The position numbers and the translations under genes are program-made. From Benzoatithermus flavus (GTDB taxonomy: Bacteria; Pseudomonadota; Alphaproteobacteria; Geminicoccales; Geminicoccaceae), in contig NZ_JBBLZC010000016.1 of the NCBI RefSeq assembly GCF_037908215.1, positions 1 to 64,000 on the forward strand: DNA of 64,000 nucleotides, given 5' to 3'. The notes under the pieces are model-generated. The model made no database searches. It was given only the letters and a program-made list of their open reading frames with translations, and had not been told where the DNA came from. This document shows positions 45,107 through 53,684 of the stretch, in pieces; position 1 is the first letter of the stretch; every line of letters starts with the position of its first letter.

Positions 45107-45211
45107 TCATGCGTCGGATCTGCGGCCGCACCCCTCGGATTGCGTCGAAACTGCGGCGGCCGCGCCCTTAGATTCCGATGCAGGCGAGGAAGGAATCGCG
45201 AGGGCCGGAAC

Positions 45212-46738
45212 ATGTACGGAACGATGGAGATCACGGGTATCGATGCCAGGGCGGGCGTGGCGGGCTTGGCCACGCCGCGGATCGACGGGCTGCAGCGGCC
45301 CGAGCTTTTACGCGACCGCGCCTTCATCGGCGGCATCTGGTGCGATGCCGCGGACGGCCGACGTCTCGCGGTCGAGAACCCGGCCGACGGCAGCCTGATC
45401 GGCACGGTGCCCGACATGGGCACGCGCGAGACGGAGCGTGCGGTGGAGGTTGCCGAGCGCGCCTTCCCGGGCTGGCGTGCGACGCCCGCCAGGGAGCGGG
45501 GCGCCATCCTGCGCCGCTGGGCCGAGCTGATGCTGCGGCACAAGGAGGACCTCGCCCGGATCATGACCCTGGAGCAGGGCAAGCCGCTCGCCGAATCGCG
45601 CGGCGAGATCGACTATGCCGCGAGCTTCCTCGACTGGTTCGGCGAGGAGGCAAAGCGCGCCTACGGCGAGACCATCCCTTCGCACCTGCCCGGCAGCACG
45701 CTCCTGGTGGTGCGCGAGCCGGTGGGGGTCGCCGCCGCGATCACGCCCTGGAACTTCCCCTCGGCCATGATCACCCGCAAGGCCGGCGCAGCGCTCGCCG
45801 CGGGCTGCACCATGGTGGTCCGTCCCGCCTCCGAGACGCCGTTCTCGGCCCTGGCGCTGGCGGTGCTCGCCGAGGAGGCCGGGCTGCCCAAGGGCGTGCT
45901 CTCGATCGTCACCGGCGATCCGATCGCCATCGGCGACGTCCTGACCAAAAGCCCGATGGTGCGCGCCTTGAGCTTCACGGGCTCGACCGAGATCGGCCGC
46001 AAGCTCCTCGAGCAGTGTGCCGGCACGGTGAAGAAGATGTCGATGGAGCTGGGCGGGCACGCGCCGTTCATCGTGCTTGAGGATGCCGACCTCGATGCGG
46101 CCGTAAAGGGTGCCATCGCCGCCAAGTTCGCGACCTCGGGCCAGGACTGCCTCGCTGCCAACCGCATCTACGTACCGGCCCGGCTCTATGATGCCTTCGT
46201 CGAGCGCTTCGCGGCGGCGACGGCCGCGCTCGAGGTCGGCCCCGGCCTCGAGCCGGGTGTGGAGATCGGCCCGCTCATGCACGAGAAGGCGGTTAAAAAG
46301 TGCGAGGCGCATGTCGCCGACGCGGTGGCGAAGGGTGCCCGGCTGGTGGTCGGCGGGACGCGGCATCCGCTCGGCGGCAGGTTCTACACGCCGACGGTCC
46401 TGGCCGACGTCACCGACGGCATGCTGATCGCGCACGAGGAGACCTTCGGCCCGGTCGCGGCGATCCTGCGCTACGAGGACGAGGCCGAGGTGATCGCCCG
46501 CGCCAATGCCACGATCTATGGCCTTGCCGCCTATGTGTACGGCTCGGGCCTGCGCAACGTGATGCGCGTGGCCGGCGCTCTCGACTACGGCATGGTCGCT
46601 ATCAACACCCCGAAGTTCACCGGTGCGCCGATCCCGTTCGGCGGCACCAAGCAGTCGGGCCTCGGCCGCGAGGGCTCGCGGCACGGCCTCGATGACTACA
46701 GCGAGCTCAAATATCTCTGCCTCGGCGGCCTCGCCTGA
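45212..46738 (+). CDS. doeC: Aldehyde dehydrogenase, probable aspartate-semialdehyde dehydrogenase DoeC
   Basis: A 508-residue NAD(P)-dependent aldehyde dehydrogenase related to succinate-semialdehyde dehydrogenase. Cofactor motif ITPWNFPSAMITRKAGAALA and LSFTGSTEIGRKLL, catalytic Glu in KMSMELGGHAPFIVL and catalytic Cys in ATSGQDCLAANRIYV are present. In this pathway it oxidises L-aspartate semialdehyde to aspartate. ATG 45212 was chosen; ATG 45224 is an alternative. The first 30 residues are longer than in most SSADH enzymes. Confidence 0.88.
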   Translation: MYGTMEITGIDARAGVAGLATPRIDGLQRPELLRDRAFIGGIWCDAADGRRLAVENPADGSLIGTVPDMGTRETERAVEVAERAFPGWRATPARERGAILRRWAELMLRHKEDLARIMTLEQGKPLAESRGEIDYAASFLDWFGEEAKRAYGETIPSHLPGSTLLVVREPVGVAAAITPWNFPSAMITRKAGAALAAGCTMVVRPASETPFSALALAVLAEEAGLPKGVLSIVTGDPIAIGDVLTKSPMVRALSFTGSTEIGRKLLEQCAGTVKKMSMELGGHAPFIVLEDADLDAAVKGAIAAKFATSGQDCLAANRIYVPARLYDAFVERFAAATAALEVGPGLEPGVEIGPLMHEKAVKKCEAHVADAVAKGARLVVGGTRHPLGGRFYTPTVLADVTDGMLIAHEETFGPVAAILRYEDEAEVIARANATIYGLAAYVYGSGLRNVMRVAGALDYGMVAINTPKFTGAPIPFGGTKQSGLGREGSRHGLDDYSELKYLCLGGLA

Positions 46739-46752
46739 GGGAAGGACGACCC

Positions 46753-48186
46753 ATGACCGACACGACCTTGCGCAATCCCTCCCTCGAGGAGCTCGACCGG
46801 CAGACGGTCCTGCATCCCTTCACGCCGCTCGAGACCTATGCCTCGGGTGCTCTCGGCGATCCCCGCATCGTCACGGGCGGGAAAGGGATCCGCATCCGGG
46901 ACCGGAAGGGACGCGAGCTGATCGACGGCTTCGCCGGGCTCTACTGCGTCAACATCGGCTACGGCCGCGACGAGGTGGCCGAGGCGATCTACGCCCAGGC
47001 CAAAAAGCTGGCCTACTACCACACCTACGCGGCACACTCGACCGAGGCGCTGATCCGCCTGTCCGACCGGCTGGTGCGGATGGCCCCGGGCACGCCCGCC
47101 AAGGTGTTCTATGGCCTCTCCGGCTCGGATGCCAACGAGACCCAGGTCAAGCTGGTCTGGTACTACAACAACATCCTGGGCCGGCCGCAGAAGAAGAAAA
47201 TCATCTCGCGCGAGCGCGGCTATCACGGCAGCTCGGTGATGTCCGGCGGGCTCACCGGTCTGTCCTTCTACCACGCCGCCTTCGACCTGCCCTTCGGCCC
47301 GATCCGGCACACCGGCGCGCCGCATCATTACTGGGGTGCCGAGCCCGGCGAGAGCGAGGAGGACTTCTCGGCGCGCCGCGCGCGCGAGCTCGAGGCGATG
47401 ATCCTCGAGGAGGGCCCCGACACGGTAGCGGCCTTCATCGGCGAGCCCGTGCTCGGCACCGGTGGCATCATCCCGCCGCCCAAGGGCTATTGGCCGGCGA
47501 TCCAGGCGGTCTTGAAGAAGTACGACGTACTCCTGATCGCCGACGAGGTGGTCACGGGCTTCGGCCGCACCGGCGAGATGTTCGGCTGCACCACCTATGG
47601 CATCGAGCCCGATCTGGTCACGCTCGCCAAGGGCCTGACCAGCGCCTACGTGCCGATGTCGGCGGTGATCGTCGGCGAGAAGGTCTGCAGCGTGCTCGAG
47701 CAGGCGACCGACAAGCTCGGCGCCTTCAGCCACGGCTACACCTATTCCGGCCATCCCCTGGGTGCTGCCGCGGCCAACGCCGTCCTCGACATCGTCGAGC
47801 GCGAGGACCTGCCCGGCAACGCGGCGCGGACCGGCGCCCACTTCCAGCAATGCCTGCGCGAGACCTTCGCCGATCATCCGCTCGTCGGCGAGGTGCGCGG
47901 CGTGGGCCTGATGGCGGCGCTCGAGTTCGTGGCCGACAGGGGCAAGAAGCAGCGCTTCGATCCGGCGCTCAAGATCGGTGCCCGCGTGTCGGCGGCCGCC
48001 CTCGAGCAGGGCCTGATCGCACGTGCCATGCCGCACGGCGACATTCTGGGCTTCTCGCCGCCGCTCGTGGTGACACCGGCGGAATGCGAGGAGATCGTGG
48101 CGATCGCCAGGCGCGCCGTGGACAAGGTGACGGACGAGCTCAGGCGCGAGGGCCACGAGCTGCTCCTGACGGCGCCGGCCATCTGA
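46753..48186 (+). CDS. doeD: Class III aminotransferase, probable diaminobutyrate transaminase DoeD
   Basis: A 477-residue PLP aminotransferase of class III. PLP Lys is in LVTLAKGLTSAYVPMSAVIV, the Asp that holds the pyridine is in LLIADEVVTGFGRTGEMFG, and the phosphate pocket is in YGLSGSDANETQVKLVWYYN. It transfers the amino group of 2,4-diaminobutyrate to pyruvate or 2-oxoglutarate, giving aspartate semialdehyde for DoeC. Spacing to doeC is 14 bases. The assignment rests on family and position. Confidence 0.9.
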   Translation: MTDTTLRNPSLEELDRQTVLHPFTPLETYASGALGDPRIVTGGKGIRIRDRKGRELIDGFAGLYCVNIGYGRDEVAEAIYAQAKKLAYYHTYAAHSTEALIRLSDRLVRMAPGTPAKVFYGLSGSDANETQVKLVWYYNNILGRPQKKKIISRERGYHGSSVMSGGLTGLSFYHAAFDLPFGPIRHTGAPHHYWGAEPGESEEDFSARRARELEAMILEEGPDTVAAFIGEPVLGTGGIIPPPKGYWPAIQAVLKKYDVLLIADEVVTGFGRTGEMFGCTTYGIEPDLVTLAKGLTSAYVPMSAVIVGEKVCSVLEQATDKLGAFSHGYTYSGHPLGAAAANAVLDIVEREDLPGNAARTGAHFQQCLRETFADHPLVGEVRGVGLMAALEFVADRGKKQRFDPALKIGARVSAAALEQGLIARAMPHGDILGFSPPLVVTPAECEEIVAIARRAVDKVTDELRREGHELLLTAPAI

Positions 48187-48204
48187 GGATCGGGAGGAAC
48201 GGGC

Positions 48205-49161
48205 ATGGATATCGTCGTGCTCGACGAGGCGGCACTGCGCGCTCGGGTCAAGATCAGCCACGAGGCGATGGCCGTGGTCGAAGCGGCCTTCGCGGCCCTG
48301 GGGCGAGGCGGCGTGGTCATGCCACCGGTCCTGCACCTGGACCTGCCCGAGCGCCACGCCGAGATGGACGTCAAGACCGCCTACGTGCCCGGCCTGCCGT
48401 CGATGGCACTCAAGGTCTCGACCGGCTTCTTCGACAACCCGAAGCGCGGCCTGCCGAGCCTCTCGGGCATGATGACCCTGCTCTCGGCCGAGACCGGCCG
48501 GGTCGAGGCGGTGCTGCTCGACAACGGCTATCTCACCGACGTGCGCACGGCGCTCGCCGGCGCCATCGCCGCCGACCGGCTGGCGCGTCCCGATGCCCGG
48601 ATCGCCGGCATCATCGGCACCGGGCTGCAGGCGCGCCTCCAGCTCGAAGCGCTCCGGCTGGTGCGGCCGATTCAGCGGGTGCTGCTCTGGGGCCGCGATC
48701 CCGCCAAGGCCGCGGCCTTGGCGGGCGAGCTCAAGGCCGGCTTCGGCCTGCCGGTCACCGCAGCCCCGGCCGAGCAGGTGGTTCGCGAGGCCGACATCGT
48801 GGTCACCACCACGGCCGCGCGCGAGCCCGTGATCCTGGCCGACTGGCTGCATCCGGGCCTGCACGTCACGGCCATGGGCTCCGATGCGCCCGGCAAGCAG
48901 GAGCTCGATCCCGAGATCCTGAGCCGCGCCGATCGGGTGGTCGTCGACCGCCGGAGCCAGTGCGAGCGCCTGGGCGAACTTCGGGCCGCGCTCGCCGCCG
49001 GCACCATATCCTCCGATCGTCCCATCGACGAGCTGGGCGAGATCGTAGCCGGGCTGAAGCCGGGCCGCCGCTCGGCGGACGAGATCACGGTCTGCGATCT
49101 CACCGGCACCGGCGCCCAGGACACCGCGATCGCGGTCCACGCCGTGCGCGCCGCCGCCTAG
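48205..49161 (+). CDS. eutC: Ectoine utilisation protein EutC (ornithine cyclodeaminase/mu-crystallin family)
   Basis: A 318-residue NAD-dependent enzyme of the ornithine cyclodeaminase family. Substrate-binding part MDVKTAYVPGLPSMALKVST, a Rossmann motif IAGIIGTGLQARLQLEALRL near residue 135, and GEIVAGLKPGRRSADEITV. EutC works with EutA and EutB on hydroxyectoine. In published loci it usually follows eutB, but here it is the last gene of the operon, 18 bases after doeD. No terminator is visible immediately downstream. Confidence 0.9.
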   Translation: MDIVVLDEAALRARVKISHEAMAVVEAAFAALGRGGVVMPPVLHLDLPERHAEMDVKTAYVPGLPSMALKVSTGFFDNPKRGLPSLSGMMTLLSAETGRVEAVLLDNGYLTDVRTALAGAIAADRLARPDARIAGIIGTGLQARLQLEALRLVRPIQRVLLWGRDPAKAAALAGELKAGFGLPVTAAPAEQVVREADIVVTTTAAREPVILADWLHPGLHVTAMGSDAPGKQELDPEILSRADRVVVDRRSQCERLGELRAALAAGTISSDRPIDELGEIVAGLKPGRRSADEITVCDLTGTGAQDTAIAVHAVRAAA

Positions 49162-49282
49162 CACGGGCGCGCAGCGGGGAAGCAGCAGCCGCCAAGCCGG
49201 AATCGGCCTCGAATGTGCCCTAGGCGGCCTGGCGGGCGTCCTCGACCGGGGCGGCGGTCCCTGGCCCCGACCTCCTCGATGC

Positions 49283-49396
49283 TCACCCCCACTCGGGGAT
49301 GCCGCACAGGCCGAAGCCGCCGGTCACGATCGTCATCCCGTTGCGCAAAAGGCCCGAGAAGAGCGCGGCCTGCGCATCCTCGTATACCTTCCTCAT
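49283..49396 (-). pseudogene. 3-oxoacid CoA-transferase subunit A, N-terminal stub
   Basis: From ATG 49396 the minus strand reads MRKVYEDAQAALFSGLLRNG, MTIVTGGFGLCGIPEWG then stop. This is the highly conserved start of succinyl-CoA:3-ketoacid (or 3-oxoadipate) CoA-transferase subunit A, which normally has about 230 residues. Only 37 remain. The ATG overlaps the stop of the bfd-like gene. Such an enzyme would belong to the beta-ketoadipate pathway fed by the cat genes nearby. Confidence 0.7.
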
Positions 49397-49623
49397 GCTC
49401 GAGCCCTCACCATCTCATCCGTTCCGGCTCGGGCCCGACGTTCGGCCTGCAGCCCCTCGGGCGCGTAGGCGGCGAAGATGGTCCGCATCATCGGCAGGCA
49501 CCGCCCGCAGCGGACACGCGCACCGTTCAACCGGTAGATGCACCCCACCCCACGACAGCGCCCATCCGCGGCCGTCGTCCGGCATACGCTGTCCTTGAGT
49601 CCGTTGCACATGCAAACGATCAT
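49393..49623 (-). CDS. Second Bfd-like [2Fe-2S] protein
   Basis: A 76-residue paralogue of the bfd product: MIVCMCNGLKDSVCR, VGCIYRLNGARVRCGRCLPM and RTIFAAYAPEG keep all four cluster cysteines. The tail differs from that of the first copy. No bacterioferritin gene is adjacent. It lies in a patch of broken genes and may be on the way to loss, or may serve another electron-transfer role. Confidence 0.8.
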   Translation of the reverse strand: MIVCMCNGLKDSVCRTTAADGRCRGVGCIYRLNGARVRCGRCLPMMRTIFAAYAPEGLQAERRARAGTDEMVRARA

Positions 49624-49789
49624 CGCGCACCCGCTTCCCTGATCTCACAGCTTGCCCGCGGGCCGACGGGCGTCGTCGCCCCCTGCCCCGGCCCGCTCCA
49701 TCCATGGCCGATGCCGCACGGCAGATCCAAGACCGTCTTGATGGATTTCCATGCCGCCCGGGTATCGAGGTCGTGCTGCCGGCCGTTCG

Positions 49790-50258
49790 CGAACGCCAAG
49801 GACGGCCGGCGAGCCTTCCGCGCGCTCGACCCCGGTGAAGGTCGCACCATCGAGGTCGGCCACGGGAGCGATCCTCGAGAGGATCGCCGCGACCTGCGCG
49901 GGCGGGGCGTTCTTGAGGACGAGGCAGCGTACCGATTCCGGCAGCCAGAGCCACAGGGCCGGTACCACGGCCAGGGGGGCGACGCCACCCAGAAACAGAA
50001 CCGAGCGCCAGCCGTAATCGGCCACGAGCTGGCCCGCGGCGAGGCCGCCGAAGGCCGAGCCCAGCGTGAAGCCGCAGAACATGACGGTGGTCAGGAACGA
50101 GCGCCGGAGCGACGAAGCCGATGGCCCCGGTGTCGAAGCCGCCGATCGCGACGATCGCGAAGCACAAGAGAAGCGTTCGGATCTGGAGCGGCGACAGCCT
50201 GCGGCCGGTATGCTCGGTGATGAAGTCGAGGACGTCGACGGTGCGGCTCTGTCACCAT
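49790..50258 (-). pseudogene. Aromatic-acid MFS transporter (BenK/PcaK-like), internally deleted
   Basis: From about 50258 the minus strand gives VDVLDFITEHTGRRLSPLQI and LCFAIVAIGGFDTGAIGFVA followed by PALV. It then jumps in another frame to SFLTTVMFCGFTLGSAFGGL, AAGQLVADYGWRSVLFLGGV and PESVRCLVLKNAPPAQVAAI. Between these blocks family members have roughly 80 more residues, and the C-terminal half is missing. The remnant resembles benzoate/4-hydroxybenzoate transporters, a fitting partner for the adjacent ben-cat genes. The boundary near 49790 is approximate. Confidence 0.7.
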
Positions 50259-50402
50259 GCTGGCTCTCCCTGCCTTGCCCGGGGCGCAGGAAGGCGCCGG
50301 GCCGCCCGGGCCCGTCCTCCTGCGCGGCTCATGCGAAGGTGACGTTTCGATCCCGCTGCTTGTCCCGGCGCAGGCGTGCTGCACCGGGGCGGCTCTTCGG
50401 CC

Positions 50403-50681
50403 TCAGTCGATGGCGGAGGGATGGCGGGCTAGCGGGGTGACGCGCATCTCCATGAACGGGAACAGCGGCAGCCCCGAGAGGATGGCGTGGAGCTCGTCGT
50501 GGCTCTCCACGTCGAAGATGCTGATGTTGGCGTAGCGGCCGGCCACCCGCCAGAGATGGCGCCACTTGCCCTGGTGCTGCAGCTCCTGCGCCCTGGCCTT
50601 CTCCTCGGCCTTCAGGCGCTCGAACACTTGCGGATCCACGTCGTGCGGCACGCGCACGTCCATCTCGACACAATAGAGCAT
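50403..50681 (-). CDS. catC: Muconolactone delta-isomerase
   Basis: A 92-residue enzyme that converts muconolactone to 3-oxoadipate enol-lactone. It begins MLYCVEMDVRVPHDVDPQVF and has EEKARAQELQHQGKWRHLWR, VAGRYANISIFDVESHDELH and LPLFPFMEMRVTPLARHPS. Length and sequence fit the decameric CatC family. It is seven bases after catB, as the last gene of the ben-cat operon. Confidence 0.97.
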   Translation of the reverse strand: MLYCVEMDVRVPHDVDPQVFERLKAEEKARAQELQHQGKWRHLWRVAGRYANISIFDVESHDELHAILSGLPLFPFMEMRVTPLARHPSAID

Positions 50682-50688
50682 GGCATCC

Positions 50689-51858
50689 TCACGCGCGCGC
50701 GTAGCGGCGCAGCTTGTCCCGGTCGAGCTCGACGCCGATCCCGGGTCCTTGGGGCAGATGCACGTGAAAGTTCTCGAAGCGCAGCGGCGCCACGGCGAGG
50801 TCGTCGGTCAGGATCTGCGGCCCGAAATGCTCGCAGCCCCAGCCGAGATCGCGCAAGGTAGCGAAGGCCTGGAGATGTGCGGCCGCCCCGATCGAGCTCT
50901 CGAGCAGGCAGCCGCCATAGAGGCCGACGCCGGCCGCCTCGGCCACGGCGGCGACCTTGCGCAGGCCCAGAAGGCCACCGTGCTTCACGAGCTTCAGAGA
51001 GACGACGTCGGCCGCTGCGGCCTGCGCTACGGCCAGCATGTCGTGGGGTGTGAACACGCACTCGTCCGCCATCAGCGGCACGGTCGAGCGCCCCCGCACC
51101 CGTGCCATCCCGGCCACGTTCCAGGCCGGGAGCGGCTGCTCGACCAGGATCACGCCGAGCTCGGCGAGCACCGGCAGACAGCGCACCGCCATCGTCTCGT
51201 CCCAGGCCTGGTTCGCGTCCACGATCAGCGTCGCCCGGCCCGCCAGCGCCGCGGTGAGGCGGCGCAGGCGGGCGAGGTCCTTCTCGGGCGCTTGCGCACC
51301 GACCTTGATCTTGAACCGGTCGTGGAGCCGGGCGGCGAGCTTCCCTTCCGCCTCCTCGATCTCCTGCGAAGGATCGCCCGAGGCCAGGGTCCAGAACACA
51401 GGGACCCGGTCGCGGACGATCCCGCCCATGAGGAGTGCCGCCGGCACGCCGAGCGCGTGGCCGACGGCATCGAGAAGCGCCGTCTCCAGCGCCGCCTTGG
51501 CGGCGCTGTTGCGCTTGGCGGCCGCATCCATCCTGGCGCCTGCGACCTCGAGGCAGTCGGCCCGCAACCCCAGGAGGGCCGGTGCGAGATAGGCGTCGAT
51601 GTTGGCCTTGATGGCCTCCACGCTCTCCTCGCTCCAGCGGGGGCCGCCTAGCGTCGCCGCCTCGCCGACACCTACCACACCATTCGCGAGCCGGACCTCG
51701 AGGACGACGTAGCTCTGCGCCGTCACGGAGAGGGAGGAGAGCTTGTGCCGGCGCACCGTCGGCACGTCGACGATGGTGCTGCGGATCGAGGCGACCGCGA
51801 GGTCGCGCCCGAGGTCGGCCGGAACGGTGATGGGACTGTGGTCCATGCTGGCCTTCAT
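50689..51858 (-). CDS. catB: Muconate cycloisomerase
   Basis: A 389-residue enolase-superfamily enzyme that closes cis,cis-muconate to muconolactone. Catalytic Lys pair is in RFKIKVGAQ, metal ligands are in LIVDANQAWD, LVEQPLPAWN and LMADECVFTP, and the second-side Lys is in VSLKLVKHGG. Two starts are possible, ATG 51858 or ATG 51846; the latter has AAGG five bases upstream. It follows catA by about 20-30 bases. Confidence 0.96.
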   Translation of the reverse strand: MKASMDHSPITVPADLGRDLAVASIRSTIVDVPTVRRHKLSSLSVTAQSYVVLEVRLANGVVGVGEAATLGGPRWSEESVEAIKANIDAYLAPALLGLRADCLEVAGARMDAAAKRNSAAKAALETALLDAVGHALGVPAALLMGGIVRDRVPVFWTLASGDPSQEIEEAEGKLAARLHDRFKIKVGAQAPEKDLARLRRLTAALAGRATLIVDANQAWDETMAVRCLPVLAELGVILVEQPLPAWNVAGMARVRGRSTVPLMADECVFTPHDMLAVAQAAAADVVSLKLVKHGGLLGLRKVAAVAEAAGVGLYGGCLLESSIGAAAHLQAFATLRDLGWGCEHFGPQILTDDLAVAPLRFENFHVHLPQGPGIGVELDRDKLRRYARA

Positions 51859-51879
51859 GTGCTGGATGGGAACGGGCCG

Positions 51880-52809
51880 TCAGGCCGCCTCGGCGTGCGC
51901 ACGGTGCACCACCGTGTCGGGCGCACCCTCGACGGCCCGGTTCAGGACGAAGTCGAAGGTGATCTCGACGAACGGCGCATCGACGCCGCGCGCCCGTATC
52001 GCCGCCGGGTCCGTGCTGCGGCGCACGGGCGGCACCAGCCCGTCCCGGGTGGCAAAGGCGAAATCGTCGTGCAGGTACTCGTCACCCTCGATGTTGATCT
52101 GGGTGGTGAGCTGCCGGTAGCCCGGGGCCGAGACGAAGAAATGGATGTGCGCGGGCCGGTTGCCGTGGCGCCCGAGCTGGTCGAGGAGCTGCTGCGTGGC
52201 GCCGTTCGGCGGGCAGGCATAGCCCGAGGGCAGAATCGAGCGGAAGCGGTAGCGGCCTTCCGCATCGGTCTCGATGCGCCGGCGCAGGTTGTACTTGGGC
52301 TGCGACGGGTCGAAGAACGAGTAGCCGCCCTTGGTGTTGGCGTGCCAGACGTCGACGATGGCGCCGGTCACGGGCCGGCCCTCGGTGTCGCGGACCTGCC
52401 CTTCCATGAACAGGATCTCGCCTTCTTCGCTGCCGTCGTCGAGCCGTGCCTCACCCTTCGAGAGCGGGGCGCCGGCAATGTAGAGCGGGCCCTCGATGGT
52501 GCGCGGCGTACCGCCTTCGAGCCCGGCCTTCTTCTCGGCCTCGTCGAGCCGCAGGTCCAGGAAGTGCTCGATGCCGAGCCCCGGCACCAGGAGGCCGACC
52601 TCGTTGGCTTGGCCGAGCCGGGTGAGATAACTCATTGCCGACCAGAACTCGTCGGGCTGGACGTCGAAGTCCTCGATCGTCCGGAACAGGTCGGAGACGA
52701 CGCGGTGCACGATCCGTTTCAGGCGCGCGTCGCCCTTGTCGTTGTCGAGACCGCTGACCCTGGTCAGCAGCTCCTGGACATGCGAGGTGTTCAACAGAGT
52801 CTCGTCCAT
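51880..52809 (-). CDS. catA: Catechol 1,2-dioxygenase
   Basis: A 309-residue intradiol dioxygenase with non-haem Fe(III). Iron ligands are the Tyr in TKGGYSFFDPSQ, the Tyr in LPSGYACPPNG and two His in NRPAHIHFFVSA. The N-terminal helical linker domain (LLNTSHVQELLTRVSGLDND) is present. It cleaves catechol made by BenABCD to cis,cis-muconate. ATG 52809 was chosen as it matches homologue starts; the longer upstream reading overlaps benD. Confidence 0.96.
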   Translation of the reverse strand: MDETLLNTSHVQELLTRVSGLDNDKGDARLKRIVHRVVSDLFRTIEDFDVQPDEFWSAMSYLTRLGQANEVGLLVPGLGIEHFLDLRLDEAEKKAGLEGGTPRTIEGPLYIAGAPLSKGEARLDDGSEEGEILFMEGQVRDTEGRPVTGAIVDVWHANTKGGYSFFDPSQPKYNLRRRIETDAEGRYRFRSILPSGYACPPNGATQQLLDQLGRHGNRPAHIHFFVSAPGYRQLTTQINIEGDEYLHDDFAFATRDGLVPPVRRSTDPAAIRARGVDAPFVEITFDFVLNRAVEGAPDTVVHRAHAEAA

Positions 52810-52888
52810 CGTCTTGCCTCTCCGTGGCTGCCCCCTTCTCTTGGCGGGCAGTATGGATGTTCGCCGGGTACGGCCCGGCCGCCGTCGA

Positions 52889-53677
52889 TCAGCCGAGGTC
52901 GCCACCGGCCACGGGCAAGGTGACGCCCGTGATGTAGGAGGCCTCGTCGGAAGCCAGGAACAGGATCGCTGCCGCCTGCTCGTCGGTGGTGCCGTAGCGC
53001 TTCATCAGGCTCGAGGAGACCGTCTGCTCCACGACCTCGCGCATCCAGCCCTCCTCCTCGGGCGAGCGTGGCGTCGCGTTGCGCGGTATGCGCCGCGGCG
53101 GCGTCTCGGTGCCGCCCGGAGCCACGCCACACACGCGGATGTTGTCCTTCGCGTGCTCGAAGGCGAGGCAGGCGGTGATCGCGTTCACCCCGCCCTTCGC
53201 CGCGGCGTAGGGCACGCGGTTGATGCCGCGGGTCGCCACCGAGGAGACGTTGACGATGACGCCGCCGCCTCCCGCGAGCATAGCCGGCAGCACGGCGCGG
53301 CAGCACCAGAGTGTGGGGAACAGCGAGCGCCGCACCTCGGCCTCGATCTGCGCTTCTTCGTAGCGCGCGTAAGGCTTGGCCCAGATCGTGCCGCCGACAT
53401 TGTTGACCAGGACGTCGATCCGGCCGAACCGGCGCAGCGCCTGCGCAACCGCATCGGCAGCGCCGGTGAAGGCCTCGAGGTCGGCGGTGACCGCGAGCGC
53501 CTCGCCGCCGCCCGCCCCGATCTCGCCCTGCACCTCCAGGACCAGCTCCGAGCGGTCGACCAGGACCACCTTGCCGCCTTCGCGCGCCAGCCGCAGCGCC
53601 ACCGCCCGGCCGATCCCCTGCGCCGCCCCGGTCACGAGCGCGACCTTGCCGGCGAAGCGTCCCTCGTAGGTTCTCAT
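52889..53677 (-). CDS. benD: Benzoate diol dehydrogenase BenD
   Basis: A 262-residue short-chain dehydrogenase. NAD motif TGAAQGIGRAVALRLA near residue 17, NNVGG, catalytic Ser in VIVNVSSVATRG and YxxxK in VPYAAAKGGV are intact. It oxidises the cis-diol of benzoate with decarboxylation to catechol. ATG 53677 is seven bases after the benC stop. The ITGVTLPVAGGDLG ending is typical. Confidence 0.94.
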   Translation of the reverse strand: MRTYEGRFAGKVALVTGAAQGIGRAVALRLAREGGKVVLVDRSELVLEVQGEIGAGGGEALAVTADLEAFTGAADAVAQALRRFGRIDVLVNNVGGTIWAKPYARYEEAQIEAEVRRSLFPTLWCCRAVLPAMLAGGGGVIVNVSSVATRGINRVPYAAAKGGVNAITACLAFEHAKDNIRVCGVAPGGTETPPRRIPRNATPRSPEEEGWMREVVEQTVSSSLMKRYGTTDEQAAAILFLASDEASYITGVTLPVAGGDLG

Positions 53678-53684
53678 CGCCGCC

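Noticed and set aside
46623..49223. Two very long frames over the doeD/eutC region, on both strands
   Set aside because: Both are mirror frames of doeD and eutC, which have full motif sets; no family match in the long frames.
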